Positions 18,366 through 27,125 of a DNA stretch of 64,000 nucleotides are shown one piece after another. The notes beneath the pieces were generated by a model, which did no database searches, was not told where the DNA came from, and was given only the letters and a program-made list of their open reading frames with translations. The stretch's first letter is position 1, and every line of letters starts with the position of its first letter. A program made the translations under genes and the position numbers. Origin of the DNA: Pedobacter punctiformis (GTDB taxonomy: Bacteria; Bacteroidota; Bacteroidia; Sphingobacteriales; Sphingobacteriaceae); NCBI RefSeq assembly GCF_027213715.1, contig NZ_JAPWGM010000001.1, positions 744,001 to 808,000 of the forward strand, in the 5' to 3' direction.

Positions 18366-21300
18366 TTAAAATTTAACCTGTAATCCTAAGCTAAAAGTTC
18401 TTGGAATCGGAACAGAACCAAAGTCAATATTTCTAAGTAAAGTAGATTGACCGCCAGAGTTTAATTCGGGATCATATCCCTTATAATTATCCCACGAAAC
18501 CAGGTTTCTACCGCTAAGTGTAACTGTCAAATCTCTGATGTATTTTACTTTACCGATATTATAACTTAACGAAACTTCTCTTAATTTAACAAAAGAACCA
18601 TTATCAATTCTCCATTCTTCTATGGCATAAACACCAGCAATGTAGCCCCTTGGCAATTGACCTAAGTCTTCTGCTTCAGTAACTTTACCATTGCCAACAC
18701 CTTGTCGCGTTCTCCAATCTGCATTCCAAACATCACCACCCTGTACAGCATCTAACTGAACATGAAGATTGAATTTTTTATAGGTAAAATCGTTCACAAA
18801 TGAAGCCGTATAATCCGGATTCGGATTACCCAGCACTTTACGTAAAGGAGTCCCGGTTGGTAATCCGTTAGCATCCCGCTGCGGTGTATAGCTTAAGGTA
18901 GAATTCTGAGTTCCTTTTTCAATTTGAGGAATACCTGCAGCATTGGTTAATAAACTTCCATCTGGATTTCTCGCGAAAAATGTTCCGTAGAAAACACCTA
19001 TTGCTTCTCCATCAATAATAGCAACGGGTGCACCAGGATTTGTAGAAAACAATCTTAAACCCCCAACGTTAAGCGCTTGATTTCTGTTTCTGTTAAATAC
19101 AAATGAAGTATTCCAGGTAAAATCTTTGGCAGCAACTGGTTTCCCTGATAAAACCAGCTCAATCCCTTTATTTCTTAATGAACCAATATTATCGAGCAAA
19201 CCTGAGAAACCCGTAGACGGTGCAGTAACACTGGAAATTAATAAATCGCTAACTTTTTTATTGTACCAGTTAAACTGAAGTCCTAACCTGTTTTTAAAGA
19301 AAGACATGTCTGTTCCTAATTCAAGTTCACGCTGACGTTCAGGTTTTACATTTTCATTTGCCAGAGTAGCACTCGAGAACAATGATGCTCTACCCAGAAA
19401 AGACTGTGTAGAATAAGCATTAATACGATCATAGGCACCAATTCCGGTTAAGTTACCTGATTCTCCATAAGCTGCTCTTAATTTAAAAGCATCCCACCAT
19501 GATGAAACACCAAGATTTTTCCAGTAATCAGCAGATGACAAAACATAACTCACACTTCCTTTCAAATATTCCTGTGTACGATTATCCGCTCCAAATACAG
19601 AAGATTGATCTATCCTTAAAGCTCCGGTTACAAATAAATGGTCTTTATATTTAAAATTCTGCTGAATATATCCCCCACTGACAGATAGTTCTGTACGTCC
19701 ATCCACACTTGGCAATTGTGTTGCAGCTGCATTTACTGTTTCAATAATTGGCGCTAATCCACGACCGTTAATTAAGCCATATCTTGTTTTCTCGTATTGA
19801 AAAGAGTAACCAACTTGTGTGGTTGATGAAATCAAATCTGATAGTTTAGCCTGGTAGGTAGCATTAAATTCATTATTGAACATAAATGCATTATTTGTTG
19901 CTGCACCAGCATATCCATTTAAAGTTCCATCCAAACCTGCTCCACCACCATAGAAATCGGGGTTAACATTGTAGGCGAAAGGCGGTATATAAGTTGTACC
20001 ACTCTGACTTGCATTGTCTACTCCTACTGTAAAATCCAGCGTTAAATTTTTAACCGGAAACAATTTTAAATTGGCATTTGCAATGATCCTGTTGGTTTCT
20101 TGTTTTTGTTTAATATCTTCAATAACAGAAACTGGATTAACCCTTCCGCGTTCACCAATTGCTAAAAGATTCCCGTCAACATCTCTTGCGAAAATATCAT
20201 GAAAATTGCCAATAATAGTTACAGAGTTCATGGGAGAAAAAAATGAATTTCCATCAGGTTTTTCATTAGCCGAACTGCGAATGTAATTTAGTCCTGCACT
20301 AAGCTTAGCCCATTCAGTAATTTTCTGATCCAGGTTTGCCCTAAAATTATACCTTGTAAAATCTGTTTTTTTAATAATCCCCTGATTACTGAAATAGCCC
20401 GCAGAAGTATAAAATTTAGTATTATCATTACCCCCGGCAACAGAAATCGTATTATCTGTGCCCACCCCTGTTTGAAATATATAATCCTGATAATTATATC
20501 TGGCAACAGGTGTTGTAGTGGTCAAAGTTGGTGTTAAAATATCCTGGGTTTGCGTATTTACCGAGCCACCAAACTTAATTGGCGCCTGGTTTACTTCAAT
20601 TTGTTTTCTAAGCTCACTAATGGTTAAACTTGTACTTAAACTAACCTGAGGCACTCCACTTGCCCCTCTTTTTGTAAATATCTGAATTACTCCCGAATTG
20701 GCTCTTGAGCCATAAATAGCTGCGGCTGCTGCACCGTTTAAAACCTCTATCCGTTCAATATCTGCCGGGTTAATATCAACCATTCTGTTTTGACCAATTG
20801 AACCTACCACATTATTTCCATCATAATTAGTGGATGTATTGGTCACCCGGGCTGTAGAGTTATTTACAATAACCCCATCAATGATATATAACGGTTCTGA
20901 AGAAGAGTTAACAGAACTTATTCCTCTTAATCTTACAGATAATCCGCCTGCAGGATCACCAGAGTTTTGGCTAATTTGCGCCCCGGCAGTCTTACCCTGT
21001 AATGACGACAATACATTACCACTGGGCGCTTTATTTAAATCATCTCCCTTTACAGTGCTTACATAACTTCCGAGTTCTTTCCGGGTTGTTCCTTGTGATG
21101 TACCTGTTACAATTACTTCGTCCAAACCAACAGCATCGCTCCCTAAATTTTCATTCAGTTTAACTTCTGTATTGCTTCCTAGTTCAACTGTTTGTACTGA
21201 TGTTTTATAACCCACAAAAGAAAACTGAACATCGTATTTACCTGGCTTTAAATCAACTACAAAATTATAACCACCGGTACCAGTGGTACTCGTAGCCAGA

Positions 21301-21464
21301 TTTGTGTTTAAAATTTTAACCACCACTCCCGGAATTGGGTCTTTGGTAGCGGCTTCCGTTACTTTACCACTGATGGTGTAACGTTTATTTTGTGCCTTCG
21401 CTGTATCTGCAAATAGCAGCAGCAGAAACGGAGTCATCAAAATTAAGAGTAGCTTTTTTTTCAT
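18366..21464 (-). CDS. SusC/RagA TonB-linked outer-membrane transporter 2
   Basis: TonB-dependent transporter of 1032 residues. The signal peptide (about 1-24) is followed by a carboxypeptidase-like regulatory domain (about 28-110) and a TonB-box-like DEVIVTGTS. A plug with LYIIDGVIVNN precedes the barrel, which ends RTFSLGLQVKF. It forms an operon with the SusD-like gene downstream. The gene is divergent from a deoR regulator, with only 245 bp between, and carries the same upstream block as the other susC. A substrate containing amino sugars is inferred from the neighbours. Confidence 0.95.
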   Translation of the reverse strand: MKKKLLLILMTPFLLLLFADTAKAQNKRYTISGKVTEAATKDPIPGVVVKILNTNLATSTTGTGGYNFVVDLKPGKYDVQFSFVGYKTSVQTVELGSNTEVKLNENLGSDAVGLDEVIVTGTSQGTTRKELGSYVSTVKGDDLNKAPSGNVLSSLQGKTAGAQISQNSGDPAGGLSVRLRGISSVNSSSEPLYIIDGVIVNNSTARVTNTSTNYDGNNVVGSIGQNRMVDINPADIERIEVLNGAAAAAIYGSRANSGVIQIFTKRGASGVPQVSLSTSLTISELRKQIEVNQAPIKFGGSVNTQTQDILTPTLTTTTPVARYNYQDYIFQTGVGTDNTISVAGGNDNTKFYTSAGYFSNQGIIKKTDFTRYNFRANLDQKITEWAKLSAGLNYIRSSANEKPDGNSFFSPMNSVTIIGNFHDIFARDVDGNLLAIGERGRVNPVSVIEDIKQKQETNRIIANANLKLFPVKNLTLDFTVGVDNASQSGTTYIPPFAYNVNPDFYGGGAGLDGTLNGYAGAATNNAFMFNNEFNATYQAKLSDLISSTTQVGYSFQYEKTRYGLINGRGLAPIIETVNAAATQLPSVDGRTELSVSGGYIQQNFKYKDHLFVTGALRIDQSSVFGADNRTQEYLKGSVSYVLSSADYWKNLGVSSWWDAFKLRAAYGESGNLTGIGAYDRINAYSTQSFLGRASLFSSATLANENVKPERQRELELGTDMSFFKNRLGLQFNWYNKKVSDLLISSVTAPSTGFSGLLDNIGSLRNKGIELVLSGKPVAAKDFTWNTSFVFNRNRNQALNVGGLRLFSTNPGAPVAIIDGEAIGVFYGTFFARNPDGSLLTNAAGIPQIEKGTQNSTLSYTPQRDANGLPTGTPLRKVLGNPNPDYTASFVNDFTYKKFNLHVQLDAVQGGDVWNADWRTRQGVGNGKVTEAEDLGQLPRGYIAGVYAIEEWRIDNGSFVKLREVSLSYNIGKVKYIRDLTVTLSGRNLVSWDNYKGYDPELNSGGQSTLLRNIDFGSVPIPRTFSLGLQVKF

Positions 21465-21516
21465 AAACTGCCTGTTAGATTTGGTTAAAATGTTAGTTGT
21501 ATTTATACGGTTAGCT

Positions 21517-21660
21517 ATAATATTAAAAACGCATAATCACGCATTTATATTAACATTAAGCTAATATCCTAAATGTTTTCCAATAAAAACCAAATATATA
21601 ACAGATTTATTTCCGGCTGACAATATATTATTGCACAAAACCGCAAAAACACGCAAAATT
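21517..21660. promoter_or_regulatory. Shared susC 2 / deoR control region with paired ACGCA repeats
   Basis: ACGCA at 21529 and 21539, and CCGCA/ACGCA at 21641 and 21651, form two pairs with 10-bp periodicity 112 bp apart. The pairs before the other susC are 114 bp apart. The conserved core lies at 21560-21587. The right-hand pair sits 55 bp before deoR. DeoR-family repressors commonly bind short direct repeats, so autoregulation with control of both susCD operons is a reasonable inference. Confidence 0.65.
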
Positions 21661-21709
21661 TAAAAATTTTAAAAAATCTTTTATACATTCGTTTAAATGC
21701 AATAGCGCT

Positions 21710-22456
21710 ATGCTCAAAAAAGAAAGGCATGATTTCATCATGCGTCAGATTAATTTACATAATCGGGTACTTACCTCTGATTTGGTTCAGTTATTAAATG
21801 TCTCTGAAGATACGATCAGAAGAGATTTACAAGAATTGGTTGATCAGGGCCGACTTTTTAAAGTACACGGAGGTGCTTTATCTAAATCTTATCACTCTTC
21901 TTTTGACGATAGTACCGTATACGCCAGGGATAGTAAAATTATTATAGCCAAAAAGGCCACCAAACTGATTAAAGATGGAATGGTGGTATTAACAGGTGGA
22001 GGAACAACTATCCTGGAATTTGTAAAACAGCTTCCTGAGAGTTTACAGGCCACATTTTTTACAATTAGCCCGTTGGTTGCTGTTGAACTTGCCAAATACA
22101 ATAATGTGGAGGTTATCCTAATCGGAGGCTTGTTTTCCAAAAACTCACAAATTACTTATGGCGGCCATGTAATAATGCAATTATCTGAAATAAAGGCAGA
22201 TTTATGTTTAATGGGTACCAGCGCCATTGATGCCATAGAGGGTTTAACGGATACCGACTGGGAAATTAATCAGTTAAAAAAAGCAATGCTTGCAGCATCC
22301 AAAAAATCGGCTGTTTTATGCATTTCTGAAAAATTAGACATTGCATTACGACTAAAGGTTTGCCCTATTGAGCATATAAATTATCTGGTTACCGAATTGG
22401 ACAAAGGCGATCAGCTATTAAAATCTTATAGCCTTAAAGAATTGCAGATCCTTTAA
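21710..22456 (+). CDS. DeoR/GlpR-family transcriptional regulator
   Basis: Sugar-responsive repressor of 248 residues. The N-terminal winged helix (about 1-57) has the family signature around VSEDTIRRDLQELVDQG. The C-terminal DeoRC sensor domain (about 75-235) contains the expected LTGGGTT and GTSAIDA segments that bind a phosphorylated sugar. It is divergent from susC 2 and convergent with anmK, whose stop is 3 bp away. An effector such as an amino-sugar phosphate is likely given anmK and nagB next door; this is inference from context. Confidence 0.92.
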   Translation: MLKKERHDFIMRQINLHNRVLTSDLVQLLNVSEDTIRRDLQELVDQGRLFKVHGGALSKSYHSSFDDSTVYARDSKIIIAKKATKLIKDGMVVLTGGGTTILEFVKQLPESLQATFFTISPLVAVELAKYNNVEVILIGGLFSKNSQITYGGHVIMQLSEIKADLCLMGTSAIDAIEGLTDTDWEINQLKKAMLAASKKSAVLCISEKLDIALRLKVCPIEHINYLVTELDKGDQLLKSYSLKELQIL

Positions 22457-22459
22457 TCA

Positions 22460-23656
22460 CTATTCTGGCAAACTAATTTTACCCATACAAACAGAGGGGA
22501 TTCCTTTTCGGTCTCCAAAATTTATGGGGCTACCACATAATGTTTCATTAGCCAAAACGGTAAATAAAACAGCTTCTTTTGCATCGGGATTAATATTCAA
22601 ACTGTTTGTATCTAAAAATTCCGAATGGGACAATCTCACTTTTAGTATATCAACAAGTAAGGGATTGTGCATTCCGCCACCACTCATATAAATTTTAAGT
22701 GCGGGTTCATTGCCGAAACAAACTTTAATTTGATTGGCAATAGTTTCAGCAGAAAAATGGCATAAAGTTGCCATCACATCTTCCTGTTTTATGTTTACTG
22801 TCGACGATTTTTGTTGTGCTTTACTTAAATAATCAAGGTTAAATAATTCGGGGCCAGTAGTTTTTGGCACATCAAGATCAAAAAAATCGTCATTAAGCAG
22901 TGCAGCTAAAAGATCTTCATTTAAAGTTCCTGACAAGGCTATTTCTGCATTTTTATCATAAAAAAGATTATAATATTTTTGAGCGTATTGATCCATGAGC
23001 GTATTTCCCGGGCCAACATCTGTCGAAAAAATTTCACTGGCTTTTAAATTACCTGGTAAATAGGTAAAATTTGCAATCCCACCGATATTAAGCATAATCC
23101 GATCCTCACCACTTTTAGAAAACATCAAATAATCGCCATAAACGGCTAAGGGAGCCCCATCACCGCCCGCAGCAATGTGTTTCTGTCTAAAATCAGAAAG
23201 GGTTATAATTCCGGTTTTTACTGCAATATGATCTCCATCTCCAATTTGCAAAGTCCCGGTTGGGTACGCTTCCATTTTATGCAAAGATTTCGGCGCATGG
23301 AAAATCGTTTGTCCATGACTGGCGATGAAATCAATTTCAGTATTCTCATATCCCCATTCTTTCAAAGCTTCGTTGATGAGTTCAGCATGTGTAATGGCCA
23401 CTAATTCATTCATCAGGCAAACCAGTTGCAAATCAACCTCTTTTTTAGAAAAAATAGCCTTAACCTTTGCCCTGAAATCATCGGTATAATCTCCGGTTTT
23501 AAATTTTAACACTTTAATATCCGTGTTAGCGCCGCTGTTTTTTACAGAGCAAAGGGCAATATCCAAACCATCCATTGAAGTGCCAGACATCAAACCAATG
23601 ATCAGGCGTTCTGCTTTATTTGCTTTTAAATAAAGATTTTGTAGCTGAGTGTTCAT
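22460..23656 (-). CDS. anmK: Anhydro-N-acetylmuramic acid kinase
   Basis: Cytoplasmic kinase of 398 residues that opens and phosphorylates 1,6-anhydro-N-acetylmuramic acid to MurNAc-6-phosphate during recycling or use of peptidoglycan fragments. The signature IGLMSGTSMDGLDIAL lies at about residues 20-35, with LNIGGIANFTYL and DVGPGNTLMD in the middle and SGGGMHNP in the C-terminal half, all ATP or sugar-binding segments of the family. It is divergent from nagB across a 154-bp region carrying two LacI-type palindromes. No murQ etherase is visible in this window. Confidence 0.95.
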   Translation of the reverse strand: MNTQLQNLYLKANKAERLIIGLMSGTSMDGLDIALCSVKNSGANTDIKVLKFKTGDYTDDFRAKVKAIFSKKEVDLQLVCLMNELVAITHAELINEALKEWGYENTEIDFIASHGQTIFHAPKSLHKMEAYPTGTLQIGDGDHIAVKTGIITLSDFRQKHIAAGGDGAPLAVYGDYLMFSKSGEDRIMLNIGGIANFTYLPGNLKASEIFSTDVGPGNTLMDQYAQKYYNLFYDKNAEIALSGTLNEDLLAALLNDDFFDLDVPKTTGPELFNLDYLSKAQQKSSTVNIKQEDVMATLCHFSAETIANQIKVCFGNEPALKIYMSGGGMHNPLLVDILKVRLSHSEFLDTNSLNINPDAKEAVLFTVLANETLCGSPINFGDRKGIPSVCMGKISLPE

Positions 23657-23680
23657 CTTGTTAAATTTTTTTCAAATAAT

Positions 23681-23711
23681 CAAACGTTTGTTTGTCAAGA
23701 TAAAACGTTTT
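23681..23711. promoter_or_regulatory. Two CG-centred palindromes between anmK and nagB (candidate LacI operators)
   Basis: CAAACGTTTG at 23681-23690 and AAAACGTTTT at 23702-23711 are perfect 10-bp palindromes whose centres are 21 bp apart, two helical turns. CG-centred palindromes of this form are typical operators of LacI-family proteins. A LacI regulator is encoded 3.4 kb away at 27126. They lie in the divergent promoter region of two amino-sugar genes. Confidence 0.6.
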
Positions 23712-23810
23712 TTATCTAATTCTTGCAATAAAAGTAAAAAAACCTTTACTAAAAACGGTTCATAACTACTATATTTACTGCTCCGTACATCAAAAACCAT
23801 ATAAAATAAA

Positions 23811-25736
23811 ATGGCTAGATTAAATTTACTGGAGGAAACACGCTTTGAAAAATTACCTGTAAGCGTATTTGAAAATCCGAAAATTGCTTCTGTTAATGTG
23901 GCGCATCGCATTGCAAACCTCATTAAAACCAAACAAGCAAACAACACACCTGCCGTACTGGGCTTAGCAACAGGTGTTACCCCAATTGCAGTTTATGCTG
24001 AATTAGTAAGACTGCACAAAGAAGAGGGTTTAAGTTTTAAAAACGTAATTACTTTTAACTTGGATGAGTATTATCCAATGCAGCCAAATGCGGCGCAGAG
24101 TTACGTTACCTTTATGAACGAAAACCTTTTCGATCATATCGATATTGATAAAAATAATGTTCATATTCCTGATGGCACACTTGCGCTTGAGGATATTCCG
24201 GCTTTCTGTTTGGATTATGAAAAGAAAATCGGTGATTTAGGTGGTCTCGATATTCAAATTCTGGGTATTGGACGTACAGGTCACATCGGTTTTAACGAGC
24301 CGGGTTCTGCTCCGAATTCAGGTACACGTTTAGTTACTTTAGATGACTTAACACGCCGTGATGCTGCACGTGATTTCGGTGGAAAATCTTTTGTACCAAC
24401 AAAAGCTATTACCATGGGTATTGGAACAATTTTCAAAGCCCGTGAAATTATTTTAATGGCCTGGAGCAGAAAGAAAGCATCCATTATAAAAAAGGCTGTT
24501 GAAGGTGAAATATCGGGCGATGTTCCGGCAACTTTTCTTCAACTCTCTGATAATGTTGAATTTATCCTGGACCAACCGGCAGCTACTGATCTTACCCGTT
24601 TTAATACACCTTGGTTGGTTAAAGATTGCGTTTGGACGGATGCCTTAATCCGTAAAGCTGTAATTTGGCTGGCAAATACCTTAAAAAAACCAATTTTAAA
24701 GTTAACTGAAGACGATTACAATAATAATGGTATGGCGCAACTGGCAACTGAAAAGGGACCGGTTTACAATATCAACATTCATATTTTTAACAAATTACAG
24801 CACACCATTACAGGCTGGCCGGGTGGTAAGCCGAATGCCGACGATTCGCAAAGACCTGAAAGAGCTGAACCTGCAAAAAAACGGGTTATTATTTTCTCTC
24901 CGCATCCTGATGATGATGTGATTTCAATGGGTGGAACATTTATCCGTTTGGTTGATCAGAAACACGATGTTCACGTAGCTTATCAAACTTCTGGTAATAC
25001 CGCAGTTTGGGATGATGATGCTTTACGTTTTGTGGAGTTTAACGTAGATTTTACTGAGAAAATGGGTATGGATAACACTCACTTAAAAGAGCTTTATCAA
25101 AACATGCGTACTTTTATTGAGCAGAAAAAGCCAAATCAGGTAGATACGCCAGAAATCCAAACCGTTAAAGGACTAATCAGAAAAGGTGAGGCTATTGCGG
25201 GCGCCCGTTACTGCGGACTGGAAGATGACCATATTCATTTTCAGGCACTTCCTTTTTATGAAAGTGGTAAAAATCAAAAAAACCCGGTTACGGATGCCGA
25301 TATTGAATTGACGATTGAATTATTACAAAAAGTAAAACCGCAACAAGTATTTGCTGCCGGTGATTTCGAAGATCCTCATGGCACACACATTGTATGTTTC
25401 AACATTATTTTAGAAGCCTTAAACCGCCTACGTAAAACGGAAAGCTGGGCAAAAGATTGCTGGTTATGGATGTATCGTGGTGCATGGCATGAATTTGAAA
25501 CCTATGAAATTGAAATGGCTGTTCCAATCAGTCCTCAGGAATTAGAACGCAAAAAATATGCAATTTTCAAACACCAAAGTCAAAAAGACAGAGCTGTTTT
25601 CCCTGGAGATGATGCACGTGAGTTTTGGCAGCGTGCTGAAGACCGTAACCGTGATACAGCAAAAGCTTATGATGATTTAGGTTTAGCTGAATACGAAGCG
25701 ATGGAAGCTTTTGTTCGCTGGAAATTCCAGGACTAA
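23811..25736 (+). CDS. nagB: Glucosamine-6-phosphate deaminase fused to PIG-L/LmbE-type deacetylase domain
   Basis: A 641-residue two-domain protein. Residues 1-270 are NagB-like, converting glucosamine-6-phosphate to fructose-6-phosphate and ammonia. They include NLDEYYP (Asp85, the counterpart of E. coli Asp72) and GRTGHIGFNEP (His158, Glu163). The E. coli catalytic Asp141 position is Thr156 here. Residues 350-640 are a PIG-L/LmbE domain with a zinc motif HPDDD (His365-Asp369) and HGTH (523-526), which would suit an N-deacetylase. Long fused NagB proteins are known in Bacteroidota. The fusion suggests deacetylation and deamination of GlcNAc-6-phosphate by one polypeptide, which is inference. 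Confidence 0.9.
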   Translation: MARLNLLEETRFEKLPVSVFENPKIASVNVAHRIANLIKTKQANNTPAVLGLATGVTPIAVYAELVRLHKEEGLSFKNVITFNLDEYYPMQPNAAQSYVTFMNENLFDHIDIDKNNVHIPDGTLALEDIPAFCLDYEKKIGDLGGLDIQILGIGRTGHIGFNEPGSAPNSGTRLVTLDDLTRRDAARDFGGKSFVPTKAITMGIGTIFKAREIILMAWSRKKASIIKKAVEGEISGDVPATFLQLSDNVEFILDQPAATDLTRFNTPWLVKDCVWTDALIRKAVIWLANTLKKPILKLTEDDYNNNGMAQLATEKGPVYNINIHIFNKLQHTITGWPGGKPNADDSQRPERAEPAKKRVIIFSPHPDDDVISMGGTFIRLVDQKHDVHVAYQTSGNTAVWDDDALRFVEFNVDFTEKMGMDNTHLKELYQNMRTFIEQKKPNQVDTPEIQTVKGLIRKGEAIAGARYCGLEDDHIHFQALPFYESGKNQKNPVTDADIELTIELLQKVKPQQVFAAGDFEDPHGTHIVCFNIILEALNRLRKTESWAKDCWLWMYRGAWHEFETYEIEMAVPISPQELERKKYAIFKHQSQKDRAVFPGDDAREFWQRAEDRNRDTAKAYDDLGLAEYEAMEAFVRWKFQD

Positions 25737-25754
25737 AATAAAATACTTTAAAAT

Positions 25755-25790
25755 AAAGCCTGTTTTGTTTATTCAAGACAGGCTTTTTTA
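25755..25790 (+). terminator. Terminator of nagB
   Basis: An AAAGCCTGTTTTG / CAAGACAGGCTTT hairpin followed by TTTT lies 19 bp after the nagB stop. It separates nagB from the nagX-like gene, which therefore needs its own promoter. Confidence 0.88.
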
Positions 25791-25910
25791 TTGGAGGCGT
25801 GTTCAGGCAGATAAAAAACTTAGAGGATTTAAGAATCGGAAAGGCTATTTATTTCACTTTGTAAGAACAATATTCTAATTTAGTTTTCCAATAACCAAAA
25901 CATCCTTAAA

Positions 25911-27053
25911 ATGACAGAACCAAAACAACGTTTACTTTCTCTTGATTTTTTCAGAGGGTTAACTGTAGCTGCCATGATCTTAGTAAATAATCCAGGTAGC
26001 TGGGGCCATATTTATGCTCCTTTGGAACATGCTGAATGGAACGGTTGTACACCAACAGACTTAATTTTTCCTTTTTTCCTATGGATTGTCGGAGTATCTA
26101 TCGCTTTTGCCATGAGCAGCAGCAAAGCTGATCTTTCAACACATAAAAAAACCATTTTAAAGGCTATAAAAAGAGGTTTGATTCTCTACTTTTTAGGTTT
26201 TTTTCTGGCCATATTCGGTAAATTAATTTCTGATCCTTCAACGGCTTTTCAAACCGTTAGATTACTTGGTGTTTTGCAGCGTATTGGAATCGTATTTATC
26301 ATCAGCAGTATTATTTTTATTAAGGCTTCGCCAAAAACGATCTTTAAAACCTTAATTATAATATTGGCTGTTTATTGGGCCTTAATGACATTTGTTCCGG
26401 TACCCGGAATAGGTTATGCCAACCTGGAAAAAGAAACCAATTTGGCGGCATGGATAGACCGGGGTATTTTAACTGAAGCACATACCTGGGCTTCATCAAA
26501 AACCTGGGATCCGGAAGGCATTTTAAGTACCCTGCCAGCAATAGGCACCTGTTTATTCGGGATTTTGGTTGGCATTTGGATGCGCCGCAAAGATGTGGAT
26601 AGTGCAACAAAAGTTTCCTGGTTATTTTCTGTTGGTATCTTAACAATTGTTGCAGGCTTGTTATGGGATCTTCAATTTCCGATTAACAAATCATTATGGA
26701 CCAGTTCGTATGTGCTATATGCCGGCGGGCTTGCTTCTGTAGCGCTGGCACTATGCTATTGGATTATAGATGTACAGGGTTATAAAAACTTCACCAAACC
26801 GTTTGTGGTTTATGGTGTAAATGCCATAACCGTTTTTTTCCTTTCAGGCTTAATGCCACGTTTACTTAATTTTATTTTAATTACTAAGCCCGACGGCACA
26901 AAAACCGGCGCTCTTGCCTACCTGTACAATACCTATTACGCACCACATTTTTCGCCAATAAATGCTTCGTTAATATGGGCCATTAGTTATGTCCTTATTT
27001 TCTATGTTCTTTTGTGGTTTATGTACAAAAAGAACATCATTATTAAAGTATAA
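25911..27053 (+). CDS. nagX: NagX/HGSNAT-like membrane acyltransferase (DUF5009)
   Basis: Polytopic membrane protein of 380 residues with about ten hydrophobic segments. The N-terminus RLLSLDFFRGLTVAAMILVNNPG and the CTPTDLIFPFFLW segment are hallmarks of the family of human heparan-alpha-glucosaminide N-acetyltransferase and bacterial NagX. NagX proteins recur in predicted N-acetylglucosamine regulons of proteobacteria. It may acetylate amino sugars across the membrane, but the bacterial activity is not established. It sits between nagB and a LacI regulator, each with its own spacing, and is probably part of the same regulon. Confidence 0.82.
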   Translation: MTEPKQRLLSLDFFRGLTVAAMILVNNPGSWGHIYAPLEHAEWNGCTPTDLIFPFFLWIVGVSIAFAMSSSKADLSTHKKTILKAIKRGLILYFLGFFLAIFGKLISDPSTAFQTVRLLGVLQRIGIVFIISSIIFIKASPKTIFKTLIIILAVYWALMTFVPVPGIGYANLEKETNLAAWIDRGILTEAHTWASSKTWDPEGILSTLPAIGTCLFGILVGIWMRRKDVDSATKVSWLFSVGILTIVAGLLWDLQFPINKSLWTSSYVLYAGGLASVALALCYWIIDVQGYKNFTKPFVVYGVNAITVFFLSGLMPRLLNFILITKPDGTKTGALAYLYNTYYAPHFSPINASLIWAISYVLIFYVLLWFMYKKNIIIKV

Positions 27054-27125
27054 ACTCTAAATTGGCGGCTCAGTTTACATCGATGTATTTCTGCAAAAAT
27101 AGGTCGGGATCATTAATTATTAGCA

